In this document: positions 55,738 to 64,000 of the stretch, piece by piece
How the letters are laid out: every line of letters starts with the position of its first letter
Position numbering within the stretch: position 1 is the stretch's first letter
DNA from: Halieaceae bacterium UBA4452
GTDB taxonomy: Bacteria; Pseudomonadota; Gammaproteobacteria; Pseudomonadales; Halieaceae
Length of the DNA: 64,000 nt
NCBI GenBank assembly: GCA_002389505.1
Contig: DGPA01000019.1
Coordinates: 1-64,000 of the forward strand
Reading direction: 5' to 3'
Program-made: the position numbers and the translations under genes
Notes under the pieces: generated by a model
Seen by the model: the letters and a program-made list of their open reading frames with translations, nothing else
The model's database searches: none
What the model was told of the DNA's origin: nothing

Positions 55738-56652
55738 TCATGCTTTCAGGGCGTCTAGGTGCGCCATAACCGATGTGCCCAGTGACTGAAGGTCGTAACC
55801 GCCCTCCAGGGTAGACACGATTCTGCCTTGGGCATATTGCTCGGCGAGGGCCACTATTTCACGGGTGATCCAGGCATAGTCGGCTTCTACTAGCTGCAGC
55901 TGGGCTAAGGGATCGGCGCGATGCCCGTCGAACCCGGCGGATAACAGAATCAAATTAGGTTGATGGCGCTCGATGGCAGGCCACCAGTCTTTGGCGATTG
56001 CCTGCCGAAACGCCGTACCTGTCGTACCCGCTGCAAGGGGCGTATTGATAATAGTCGCGCGGTCACCGTCGTGAAATCGGCCGGGATAAAAAGGATGTTG
56101 GAAGCTCGAGCACACCAGAATATTGGGATTATCCTGACACAGATCCACCGTGCCATTACCGTGATGCACATCAAAATCGAGAATGGCAACTTTGTTAACG
56201 GTGGGCAGCTCCAAGGCGTTAATAGCAGCGATGGCTATGCTGTTGAGCAAACAAAAGCCCATGGGGCTGCTGCGCTCAGCATGGTGCCCCGGTGGCCGAA
56301 CGGCGCAGAAAATCCGCTGATCTTTACCGGACATCACATCATTCACCCCTTGCCAAACGGCTCCCGCTGCGTGTTGCGCAGCACTGAGACTGTGGGGACT
56401 CATCCAGGTATCAGGATCCAATGCCGCCAGGCCATCATTGGGCTCAAGACTGGCCAAATGGGAAAAATAGTGTAAATCATGGGCCTTATTGACTCGGTCG
56501 TTGGCAATTTTAGGGGCCGAGCGTAATGGGAAGTCGTCGGTCATTCCGGTGTCGTCTAAGTAGTTCAGCAGATGAATGAGCCGCTCTGGCCGTTCAGGGT
56601 GACCGGCGGGGACCCGGTGCTCAATACAGTCCTGATGGGTATAAATTAGCAT
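55738..56652 (-). CDS. histone deacetylase family protein (deacetylase of acetylpolyamine/acetoin type)
   Basis: Zinc-dependent arginase/deacetylase-fold hydrolase. RPPGHHAERSSPMGFCLLN, DFDVHHGNGT (metal Asp and His), SAGFDGHRADPL (second Asp) and the catalytic Tyr in LEGGYDL are all present. The ATG at 56652 is used; a TTG two codons upstream is possible. About 304 residues. Bacterial members act on acetylpolyamines or other acyl substrates; substrate not readable here. Confidence 0.92.
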   Translation of the reverse strand: MLIYTHQDCIEHRVPAGHPERPERLIHLLNYLDDTGMTDDFPLRSAPKIANDRVNKAHDLHYFSHLASLEPNDGLAALDPDTWMSPHSLSAAQHAAGAVWQGVNDVMSGKDQRIFCAVRPPGHHAERSSPMGFCLLNSIAIAAINALELPTVNKVAILDFDVHHGNGTVDLCQDNPNILVCSSFQHPFYPGRFHDGDRATIINTPLAAGTTGTAFRQAIAKDWWPAIERHQPNLILLSAGFDGHRADPLAQLQLVEADYAWITREIVALAEQYAQGRIVSTLEGGYDLQSLGTSVMAHLDALKA

Positions 56653-56754
56653 GGCCAAAAAACGCTGATGGGTGATGACATAGGGTAACGACCATGCTCG
56701 GTGGCTGGCATAGTGCCGGTGGGTATTAACGCTGAGTGAGACTTGCCCATCATC

Positions 56755-58752
56755 TTAGTCGTTGCGCCAAAGACTGAAACCCTGTGCAGGCAGTGCTTGG
56801 CTACCGGCCAAAAAACGCGGATGTCCGTCTATAGCTAAGGTATGAGCCGTCGACCCATAATTAAAGGCAAAGGTCACGGCGCCACGGGACATCATGCGCA
56901 CATCCTCAGGTTGGCAATGAATCTGCAGGCCCTGCTCAGTGAGCAAATCACCCAGCAAGCGGCGGAGGAAGGCATCATCGGTGAGGGTGGCGAGGTACAG
57001 GAATCGCCCCTTGCGTACCAACGCTGGACGATGGCCCTGATAAACCGCTTCGATCGAGGCACTTCCCACTGTCACATCTTCGCACCATAGGCGACTGTGG
57101 AACAGCTCATCGGCGTAGTAAAAGGGTTCTTGCACATCGGGGCGCAGGGTTTCTACCGAATTGACCTGCAGTTCGAGCCATGACTGTAACACCCCAGGCG
57201 CACGATTTGACGGAATCTGGAACTCCTCGGTTTTGGCGCCGGAACGCGGCCCGAACAGGAAGGTAGCCTCAGAGCGTTCGCAGGCTTCGAGCAGTTTGAT
57301 GGATACGATGGGCATCGCCGCCACCACCACTAATGCGTAGGGCGATAGATCGCTGGATTCACTGACAATATCAACAGCCATATTGAGTCGTCGCAGGGCT
57401 CGATAAAACTGAAATGTCACCCCCGGTGCGTCGACGTCTTGGCCCTGCCGCTCAATCTCATAAACCCACTGGGCACTGACATCGGTCACTAGGGCTACCC
57501 TCGCCGTGGGTTGGGGCAGTGGCTCGCTCGCGAGCTGAGTCAATAGCTGAATAACGGTTTCGACTTCCTGCCAGGCGTCACTGTGCGAGCGATCGGATCG
57601 CAGTAAGCCTGCGTGCATTTGCTCTTGTGCAAATGCCGCCTGACGCCAGCGGAAAAAAGAGACGACATCGGCGCCATGGGCGATGGCTTCTAAGGTCCAC
57701 AGCGCGACCATTCCTGGGGCCGGTCGGGGATTGGAGGGCGCCCAGTTCACTGGCCCCGGCTGCTGTTCCATGATCCAAAAACCTCGACCTTTAAGGCCAC
57801 GACACTGGTCGAGATAAAAAGCCGTGTAGTCGGGGTGGCCTGTGCGCATATAGCGTCGGGCGAGCTCCGGCTCATTGCGCCCCAACAGGAACTCGGTGCG
57901 CCCCAAGGGGTAGCTGTCATAGCTAACGAAGTCCAGAGGCGCAGCCAGAGCAAAGCAGTCGGTTTGGGTGTCCTTCATGGGAATGAAATTGTGGGTAATC
58001 CATTGATTCGTGCTATGGCACCGTATGGTGCTGCAGCAATCCTGCTGGAAGCGCAAAATTTGATCTGAGGCAAAGCGTCGATAGGCGATTTGATGGGCTG
58101 GGTTGGGTTCTGTGACGGTACCAAACGGTAGTTCGATGGCACTAAAACTGGGGTATTCCATTGACCAAAAGACATTGCCCCAGGCGATATTTAATTGATC
58201 GATGGTTTCGTAGCGTTGCTGGCACCAGCGTTGGAATGCCTGGTGTGCGGCTGGAGATCGGCTGTGTGCCGTATCATGGCAGCACAATTCGTTGTCAATT
58301 TGCCAGCCGACAATGCGTTCATCATGGCCATAGCGTTCGGCCAACACAGTGGAAATGCGTAGGGCTTCTTCGCGGTATTTATCGCTGGAGAAATCGTAAT
58401 GGCGACGGGATCCATAGCCACGAACCTGTCCAGTACTAACATCCCATGGCAGTATGTCGGGGTATTCGTCGACTAGCCACTTTGGCGGCGTCGCAGTGGG
58501 CGTACAGAGAACGACTCGCAGATTTTCCGCGGCAAGTGTTGCGATAGCGCGATCCAACCAATCAAAATCGAAGTGATTACGCTTTGGTTCAATTCGTGAC
58601 CAGGCAAACTCACCGATCCTGACGCAGCGTAAACCAAGGGCGCGCATTTGCGCAGCATCCTGGGCCCAATCTTGCTCAGGCCAATGTTCGGGGTAGTAGC
58701 ACACCCCCAGTGCCAATGCAGAAAGGCCTCCGACATAGGCTTGCTCAGTCAT
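56755..58752 (-). CDS. beta-galactosidase, GH42 family
   Basis: Cleaves terminal beta-galactosides. GVCYYPEHWPEQDW at the start of the TIM barrel, QIDNELCCHD (acid/base Glu) and WIMEQQPGPVNW (nucleophile Glu) are clear; the trimerisation and C-terminal beta domains follow. The ATG at 58752 overlaps the galK stop by eight bases and gives 665 residues; a longer frame inside galK is not used. No signal peptide was seen, so the enzyme is cytoplasmic. It is the third gene of a galT-galK-GH42 operon. Confidence 0.94.
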   Translation of the reverse strand: MTEQAYVGGLSALALGVCYYPEHWPEQDWAQDAAQMRALGLRCVRIGEFAWSRIEPKRNHFDFDWLDRAIATLAAENLRVVLCTPTATPPKWLVDEYPDILPWDVSTGQVRGYGSRRHYDFSSDKYREEALRISTVLAERYGHDERIVGWQIDNELCCHDTAHSRSPAAHQAFQRWCQQRYETIDQLNIAWGNVFWSMEYPSFSAIELPFGTVTEPNPAHQIAYRRFASDQILRFQQDCCSTIRCHSTNQWITHNFIPMKDTQTDCFALAAPLDFVSYDSYPLGRTEFLLGRNEPELARRYMRTGHPDYTAFYLDQCRGLKGRGFWIMEQQPGPVNWAPSNPRPAPGMVALWTLEAIAHGADVVSFFRWRQAAFAQEQMHAGLLRSDRSHSDAWQEVETVIQLLTQLASEPLPQPTARVALVTDVSAQWVYEIERQGQDVDAPGVTFQFYRALRRLNMAVDIVSESSDLSPYALVVVAAMPIVSIKLLEACERSEATFLFGPRSGAKTEEFQIPSNRAPGVLQSWLELQVNSVETLRPDVQEPFYYADELFHSRLWCEDVTVGSASIEAVYQGHRPALVRKGRFLYLATLTDDAFLRRLLGDLLTEQGLQIHCQPEDVRMMSRGAVTFAFNYGSTAHTLAIDGHPRFLAGSQALPAQGFSLWRND

Positions 58753-59884
58753 ATGACCGCACCTCCAGTCCGGCACTGGCTTCACCGACTACCGTGGTGG
58801 CCTCAAGGCCGGTACGCGCTGTGTAGTGGCGGTTTACCGCGGTAACTAGCTGATGGACGTCGCTATGGTGGCATAAACAAACCACCGCGCCGCCAAACCC
58901 ACCCCCTGTTTGACGGGCGGCGACGCGTTCCCCCAGTGCCTCTTTCGCAATCGCCACGAGGGCATTAGTAGCGGGCACGGTGACCTCAAAGCCATTCACT
59001 AACGACCGATGGCCTTCGGCTAATTCATGGGCAACCCCAGGCATATCTGCCGCGCGCAGCGCACTCACCGTGGCGTTAACGCGTTGGTTCTCTTCGATGA
59101 CATGACGAGCGCGCTGGTATTGTTGGTCGGTCATCGCACCCCTAGCTGAATGGAGTAGGTCCATAGTCGCGTCGCGCAAAGACGGTATGGCCATGGCGGC
59201 ACAGGCGCTCTCGCAGTCGGTTCGGCGGGCATTGTATTCACTGTCGACCAACTGGCGCGGATAGTTGGAGTCTAGGATAACGATTGACCAGTCGTTGGGT
59301 AGGGAGACCGATGTCGTCTGCAGGGACTGACAGTCAAGCAGCAGCGCAGTGCCTCGCTGTGCCTTCACCGCTATCAGTTGATCCATAATGCCGCACTGGC
59401 AACCGATAAAAACGTTTTCAGACAGCTGGCCAAGCCGGGCTAGCTCAGTCGCTGAAAGTTGCCAAGCAAAAGCCGCATTGAGGGCGCCTAGGAGTGCTAC
59501 CTCCAGCGCAGCGGAGGAAGACAGGCCACGGCCCTGGGGAACATCACTCCACAGTGCCAGATCAAGCCCTTGGCAGGTATAGCCTTCAGCTCGCAGTATC
59601 GCTACTACCGCCCGGACATAGTTGGCCCAGGGTTGAGTGCTCGGTAGGTAGGTATCGTGGCTGTGGAAGCGATCGACGTCGTGGGCGTATTCTCGAGAGA
59701 TCACCGTGATTTCGCTGTCCTCTCGTCGTCGCCAAGCAACATGACAGCGAAACTGTAGCGCACAGGGTAACACCCAGCCATTGTTGTAATCAGTAAACTC
59801 TCCAATCAAGTTAACGCGACCGGGTGCTGAGGCTACGCCTTCGGGGGAGACACCAAACTGTTGGTTAAATAGCGTCGTATTCAT
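58745..59884 (-). CDS. galK: galactokinase
   Basis: GHMP kinase phosphorylating galactose at C1. The galactose signature at residues 22-36 reads GRVNLIGEFTDYNNG: the His usual in GEHTDYN is Phe30. The ATP loop GRGLSSSAALEV, catalytic CGIMDQL and the late GGGFGGAVVCL are intact. 379 residues, full length. It overlaps galT by four bases and the GH42 gene by eight. Other residues known to bind galactose in this motif (Arg23, Glu29, Asp32) are kept. Confidence 0.94.
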   Translation of the reverse strand: MNTTLFNQQFGVSPEGVASAPGRVNLIGEFTDYNNGWVLPCALQFRCHVAWRRREDSEITVISREYAHDVDRFHSHDTYLPSTQPWANYVRAVVAILRAEGYTCQGLDLALWSDVPQGRGLSSSAALEVALLGALNAAFAWQLSATELARLGQLSENVFIGCQCGIMDQLIAVKAQRGTALLLDCQSLQTTSVSLPNDWSIVILDSNYPRQLVDSEYNARRTDCESACAAMAIPSLRDATMDLLHSARGAMTDQQYQRARHVIEENQRVNATVSALRAADMPGVAHELAEGHRSLVNGFEVTVPATNALVAIAKEALGERVAARQTGGGFGGAVVCLCHHSDVHQLVTAVNRHYTARTGLEATTVVGEASAGLEVRSYD

Positions 59885-60945
59885 CCGCGCGCCATGGATG
59901 CGTGTTGAACGTCATCAGCTAATAAGCGCAGCTTCTCGGCTGCCGACTCCGGGGAGAGGTCTCTCTGAGATTCGCCCAACATCTCATAGCCTACCCTGTG
60001 TTTTTTAACCTGGGCTGAGCGTAACAGAGGCGGAAAAAAATGCGCATGAAGACGCCAATGCGCCTCCTGCTGAGGTTCCGGTGCATTGTGCCAACCCATG
60101 GAATAGGGAAACGAAGAGCTAAAAAGCGCGTCATAAGCCCGAGTCAAAACAGCCATTGCCTCGGCTAACGTCGCGCGATTGTCTGCCGTGAGTTGACCGA
60201 AATGCGCTTGATTACCTTTTGTAATGAGCAGGGTTTCAAAGGGCCATTCTGCCCAATACGGTACGACCACCAACCAACCAGCATTCTCGAATACCACTCG
60301 CTCGCCGTCGTTGGACTCCCACGCTTGGTAATCGGCTAGCAATGGTGCGCCATGTTTTTCAAAATACTCCCGCTGGTGTTGATCTTCATTAGCGATGGTG
60401 GTGGAAAGATGTTCATGGGCCCAGATTTGCCCATGTGGATGGGGTTGTGAGCAGCCCATTAGCGCGCCTTTATTTTCAAATAGCGTCACGCAGCGGTAGT
60501 TTGCCGACAGGGCAGAATATTCTTGCTGCAATGTCTTGAGTAGGTTTTCCAGCTCATCAAGACTCAGATCAGCCACCGTTCTATTGTGTCGATGATCAAA
60601 GCAAATCACGCGACACTCGCCGCTGGCTATTTCGTCGCGCATAAAATCTGGTGTAGGGCCCTCTGACAGCCCCACGGCTGCGGATGCTGGTGTCGCTGAC
60701 CCCTGAGCGGACAGCGCCGAAAAATCATTAGTGAAGACATGCGGCCCGCGGTAGTTCGGATTCTGCCCACCGCCGGAGCGTAAGGCCCCGGGGCACAGCG
60801 GGCAGTCAGGCACTCGTTCGGGTGCATGGGTAGGCTCGGCGGGACTGGTCTCGCCTGACCACGGCCGATCGCTGCGTTGCGGGCTGATTAATACCCAGTC
60901 GCCGGTCAAGGGATTTCTTCGCCTGTGGCTGGTGGTATAACTCAA
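59881..60945 (-). CDS. galT: galactose-1-phosphate uridylyltransferase
   Basis: Leloir-pathway enzyme exchanging UMP between UDP-glucose and galactose-1-phosphate. The nucleophilic His is in CSQPHPHGQIW; the N-terminal RRNPLTGDWVLISPQR and the zinc-site cysteines (CPLCPG) are typical. 354 residues. The start is TTG with GGAGG four bases upstream. It is the first gene of the operon and faces the GH36 gene; galE is not in the window. Confidence 0.95.
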   Translation of the reverse strand: MSYTTSHRRRNPLTGDWVLISPQRSDRPWSGETSPAEPTHAPERVPDCPLCPGALRSGGGQNPNYRGPHVFTNDFSALSAQGSATPASAAVGLSEGPTPDFMRDEIASGECRVICFDHRHNRTVADLSLDELENLLKTLQQEYSALSANYRCVTLFENKGALMGCSQPHPHGQIWAHEHLSTTIANEDQHQREYFEKHGAPLLADYQAWESNDGERVVFENAGWLVVVPYWAEWPFETLLITKGNQAHFGQLTADNRATLAEAMAVLTRAYDALFSSSFPYSMGWHNAPEPQQEAHWRLHAHFFPPLLRSAQVKKHRVGYEMLGESQRDLSPESAAEKLRLLADDVQHASMARG

Positions 60946-60985
60946 AACGCCTCCGAATATTATGGACCGCAGGTGGCAACTATTT

Positions 60986-60998
60986 CACTCTGAGAGTG
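60986..60998. promoter_or_regulatory. palindrome in the galT / GH36 divergent region
   Basis: CACTC at 60986-60990 and GAGTG at 60994-60998 form a perfect 5-bp palindrome around TGA. It lies in the 139-base region between the inferred galT and GH36 starts, where a sugar-responsive repressor would be expected. No regulator gene is in the window. Confidence 0.25.
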
Positions 60999-61084
60999 TA
61001 TCTGAAGCGGGGGGTCGCGGTATCCTCTTACTGCAAGCTTATACTAGTCGTCGGGTGATTAACCCCAGAGCGGAGCATAGGGTC

Positions 61085-63223
61085 GTGCCAACCGAGAGTT
61101 CAGACCTCCAGTCGGTTTATCAGCTAAGCAACGGTGATACCTCGGTCATCGTTGATTGCCGTCAGCGATTACCCGCCATTGGCTATATTGGCCTTAAGCT
61201 TACCGATGTCGATACCCGTGACCTAGCGCTGACTGATCGTCATGAGGCGCCCGCCTCGCTGGCGGAAGCCCCTCCTGTGCCGTTAATGCCCGATATCACC
61301 TGTGGATTTCTGGGTCACCCAGGTCTAGCGGTTCGTAGAGATCGACAGTGTTGGCAGCTGCATCCGATAGTACAAAAAGCCTGGCAGCCTAATGACCATC
61401 AGCTCATCCTAGAAGCTTTTTGTGCAGTGACTGAAATGACACTGCGTTATGAGCTAACGCTAGCCACCCGTAGTGCGGCACTGTCGATGAGGGTCGCTAT
61501 TACCAATGACAGTCCGTCAGAGGCATTAAGCCTCGATGCCTGTAACCTGACGCTACCCGTTCCTGACCACCTCGATGCCTATACCCATCTCAACGGCCGT
61601 TGGGGCTTGGAATGTCAATCTAACAGCCAGGCTCTCGATCAGGTCGCTTACTGTCGTGAAAATCGAACGGGGCGCAGTTCGCACCAAGGCTCGGCCAGTG
61701 TGGTGGTGCATGAAAAACACACGTCGGAGACCGGCGGTCATGCGCTTGCCTGCCAGTTGGCTTGGAGTGGTAATCACCAACTGCGGATAGAGCAAAGAGT
61801 AGACGGACGACGTTACCTGCAGCTAGGAGAGCTGCTATCACCCGCAGAGGTAGTGCTTGACCCCGGCGCGACTTACGACTCGCCTACTGTGTGGTGCGTA
61901 TTCTCGGATGGGGGGTTTAGCGGGCTATCCCAGCAATGGTATAGATTACTACGACACGATTTCCCCAGGGTTGCTGCCTTGCGTAATAAACCGCGCCCGG
62001 TACAACTCAATACCTGGGAGGCCATGTATTTTCAGTTAGATGAGTCGCAGCTGCTAACGATGATAGAGCATGCGGCGCAGTTGGGGATTGAACGCTTTGT
62101 CCTCGATGATGGCTGGTTTCAGGGGCGTGATACTGACCGTTCGTCCCTGGGCGATTGGTGGGTAGATTCGAGCAAGCTACCCAGTGGGTTGACCCCGTTG
62201 ATCGATGCCTGTGAGCGTCATGGCATGGAATTTGGTCTATGGATTGAGCCGGAAATGGTTAGCCCCGACAGTGAGCTCTACCGTAGACACCCCGACTGGA
62301 TACTTCATCATGATCCAGCGCCTCGCTTACTCGCCCGACATCAGCTGGTGCTCGATCTGACCCGTCCAGAGGTGGACGCTTATTTATTTAAATCCATTAG
62401 CGGCCTGTTAGAAGAAACGGCTATCCGCTACCTAAAGTGGGATATGAATCGCGATATTCATCAGGCGGGTAATGCGTTGGGGCACCCGGCTGTCGCTCAT
62501 CAGACCCGCGCGCTTTACCGACTAATGGATCGCATTAACTGCGCGTTTCCCGACGTGGAGATTGAGAGCTGTGCGTCTGGGGGAGGACGAGTTGACTGTG
62601 GAATCCTCCGTTACGTCAGTCGCTTTTGGCCCTCTGATAGCAACGATGCCCTCGACCGTCTGAGTGTTCAACGGGGGTTTTCATTATTTTTTCCGCCGGA
62701 GCTAATGGGCAGCCATATCGGACCAGAAACCTGCCACTTAACTGGACGTCGCCACTCGCTGGCGTTCCGTGGCGGAGTCGCTTTTTGGGGTCACCTTGGG
62801 ATAGAGATGGATGTTACAACGCTTAATCATCGCGATCGAGAAGCGTTGGCGCTGTTAGTGACGCTGCATAAAACCCATCGATCACTGTTACACACGGGGC
62901 AACCCCAGCGTCTGGACAGACCTAAACATGACATGGCTTGGGGGGTTGTAGCAGACGATCGGCGCGAGGCGCTGTTTTGCCATGCTCAGCTGGCGAGTGG
63001 CATCGAGCCGTTCCCTGCCCGCTATCGGTTCCAAGGGTTAGATGAACATATGCACTATCAGCTGCGGTGCATCTGGCCGCCCGTTGATGGCGGTTTTATG
63101 CGTGAGCATGTCGATGCGATAGCCACGCGTCCTTGGTCGGGAAGCACATTGATGGCGCTAGGGATTGCGCTACCCATTCGGCATCCGGAAAGCGTGCTCA
63201 TTTATCATTTGAGTAGCCCTTGA
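61085..63223 (+). CDS. alpha-galactosidase, GH36 family
   Basis: Hydrolyses alpha-galactosides such as raffinose and melibiose. The nucleophile Asp is in YLKWDMNR and the acid/base Asp in FWPSDSNDALDR; ERFVLDDGWFQGRD and FGLWIEPEMVSPDS are barrel motifs, and the beta-sandwich N-domain precedes them. The GTG at 61085 has GGAG nine bases upstream and gives 712 residues, the family's usual size. The longest frame starts at 60962, only 16 bases from galT, leaving no space for divergent promoters. No signal peptide, so cytoplasmic. Confidence 0.93.
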   Translation: MPTESSDLQSVYQLSNGDTSVIVDCRQRLPAIGYIGLKLTDVDTRDLALTDRHEAPASLAEAPPVPLMPDITCGFLGHPGLAVRRDRQCWQLHPIVQKAWQPNDHQLILEAFCAVTEMTLRYELTLATRSAALSMRVAITNDSPSEALSLDACNLTLPVPDHLDAYTHLNGRWGLECQSNSQALDQVAYCRENRTGRSSHQGSASVVVHEKHTSETGGHALACQLAWSGNHQLRIEQRVDGRRYLQLGELLSPAEVVLDPGATYDSPTVWCVFSDGGFSGLSQQWYRLLRHDFPRVAALRNKPRPVQLNTWEAMYFQLDESQLLTMIEHAAQLGIERFVLDDGWFQGRDTDRSSLGDWWVDSSKLPSGLTPLIDACERHGMEFGLWIEPEMVSPDSELYRRHPDWILHHDPAPRLLARHQLVLDLTRPEVDAYLFKSISGLLEETAIRYLKWDMNRDIHQAGNALGHPAVAHQTRALYRLMDRINCAFPDVEIESCASGGGRVDCGILRYVSRFWPSDSNDALDRLSVQRGFSLFFPPELMGSHIGPETCHLTGRRHSLAFRGGVAFWGHLGIEMDVTTLNHRDREALALLVTLHKTHRSLLHTGQPQRLDRPKHDMAWGVVADDRREALFCHAQLASGIEPFPARYRFQGLDEHMHYQLRCIWPPVDGGFMREHVDAIATRPWSGSTLMALGIALPIRHPESVLIYHLSSP

Positions 63224-63283
63224 CGGGGCGGATTGCCAGTAAGCGAGAGCGACAGGGTGCAGCGCTCCCATGATGATCACTGA

Positions 63284-64000
63284 TTAACGGGCGATGTTCG
63301 TATCGTCTGGCTGGGCAAATAAAATGGCAGGCGCCCAATACGGGGTTGCATGGAATACCCAGCGACTCACTAACAGCGCCGCTGACACACAAAAAATAAC
63401 CGTGATAAACATCATGTGAATGTAATGGAAGGGAGCCCACACAAAGGAGAAAAATCCGTACAGCAAGACGCCAAGTACGACCGCAACAATGGCAGCACCC
63501 GCTGATACGCCACGGAATAAAAGCCCGACAATAAACGCGGAAAGGATGGGCATACTGAGCAAACCATACAGTTCTTGTACTAAATTGATGATGCTCTCGG
63601 CTTGCGCATAGACAGGTACCATGGCCAGTCCAATAACGACAAAAGCCACGGTAATGATGAGATTTAGGCGTCGCAAATTAGGTGCTGACCCAATAAATCG
63701 TTCATGAATGTCGCAAACGTAGAGGGCGGTAGAGGCATTTAAAACACTGTTCACGCTGGTCAGTACAGCCGCAGCAATGGCGGCTGCGAAGGCGCCTGAA
63801 AGCCACAGCGGTAGGACATCGCCGACAATTCTACCGAAAGCGGCATCGCCGATATCGCCATACAGCTTGAAAGACACAATCCCTGGGATAACCACCATGG
63901 GCGGGATAATCAACAGTCGGATAGCGGCCGCTGCCATCACCCCTTTTTGTCCCTCTTCCGCTGTGGGTGAAGCCATGGCGCGTTGGGTAATCGTCTGGTT
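63284..64000 (-). CDS. sodium:solute symporter, likely sugar type (5' end outside window)
   Basis: C-terminal part of an SSS-family transporter; the frame is open to base 64000 and 238 residues are visible. At least six hydrophobic helices can be seen, with the family segment NQTITQRAMASPT at the edge, and AFAAAIAAAVLTSVNSVLNASTAL in the sodium-binding helix region. Being convergent with the GH36 gene and next to galT/galK suggests it imports galactose or a galactoside. The start lies beyond the right edge. Confidence 0.87.
   Translation of the reverse strand, partial: NQTITQRAMASPTAEEGQKGVMAAAAIRLLIIPPMVVIPGIVSFKLYGDIGDAAFGRIVGDVLPLWLSGAFAAAIAAAVLTSVNSVLNASTALYVCDIHERFIGSAPNLRRLNLIITVAFVVIGLAMVPVYAQAESIINLVQELYGLLSMPILSAFIVGLLFRGVSAGAAIVAVVLGVLLYGFFSFVWAPFHYIHMMFITVIFCVSAALLVSRWVFHATPYWAPAILFAQPDDTNIAR

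Noticed and set aside
60962..61084. Longer GH36 start at 60962
   Set aside because: It would begin 16 bases from galT with no space for promoters, and the added residues do not fit the family; the GTG at 61085 has a good Shine-Dalgarno.

Overview
The window is a moderately GC-rich, densely packed chromosomal segment from a gammaproteobacterium, most likely a heterotrophic marine lineage of the OM60/NOR5 (Halieaceae) or neighbouring type. That placement is inference from gene content. The gammaproteobacterial assignment rests on four conserved blocks: ponA divergent from pilMNOPQ-aroK-aroB-gltB-gltD-hemE; tkt-epd-pgk; TIGR02449/zapA-6S RNA-ygfA; and ygfB-pepP-ubiH-ubiI. No insertion sequence, phage, CRISPR array or plasmid function was seen.

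Layout. 1-837 is the end of a malic enzyme. 888-9.1 kb holds penicillin-binding protein 1A facing the type IV pilus assembly operon pilMNOPQ. 8.5-17.3 kb holds aroK, aroB, both glutamate synthase subunits and hemE. 17.4-22.1 kb is a mixed block: cysE, a TrmB-like methyltransferase, a hexapeptide acyltransferase, SrkA kinase, ComF, a small DUF3094-like membrane protein and tRNA-Pro(CGG). 22.2-26.4 kb (minus strand) is tkt-epd-pgk, and ilvA diverges from it. 28.2-30 kb has a small membrane ORF with a CRP-like palindrome upstream, ygfA, 6S RNA, zapA and a ZapB-like coiled-coil gene. 30-34.4 kb is the ygfB-pepP-ubiH-ubiI operon.

From 34.4 kb the content becomes accessory. There is a CphA-like ATP-grasp ligase without the Mur-ligase half (AT-richer where sampled). 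Next comes a periplasmic oxidation group: a redoxin/c-haem/copper-monooxygenase fusion, an RND/MMPL exporter and a c-haem PQQ dehydrogenase. A PuuA/PuuB-like gamma-glutamyl-amine pair with a sodium symporter follows, then a PYROXD2-like flavoprotein. A D-amino-acid gene set (two exported amidohydrolases, DgcN, DgcA) spans 49.4-55 kb. After AcpH and a histone-deacetylase-family enzyme, the window ends with a galactoside cluster: GH42 beta-galactosidase, galK, galT, a divergent GH36 alpha-galactosidase and part of a sodium:sugar symporter.

Together the accessory genes describe a scavenger that takes up galactosides, polyamine-type amines and D-amino acids, and performs copper/PQQ oxidations in the periplasm. 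The strongest candidates for undescribed biology are the orphan ATP-grasp ligase, the redoxin-haem-copper fusion with its MMPL/PQQ neighbours, and the extended DgcN/DgcA operon. Start codons were moved inward from the longest reading frame where a Shine-Dalgarno, signal peptide or family alignment from memory supported it. All family assignments come from recognised motifs and synteny, without database searches.
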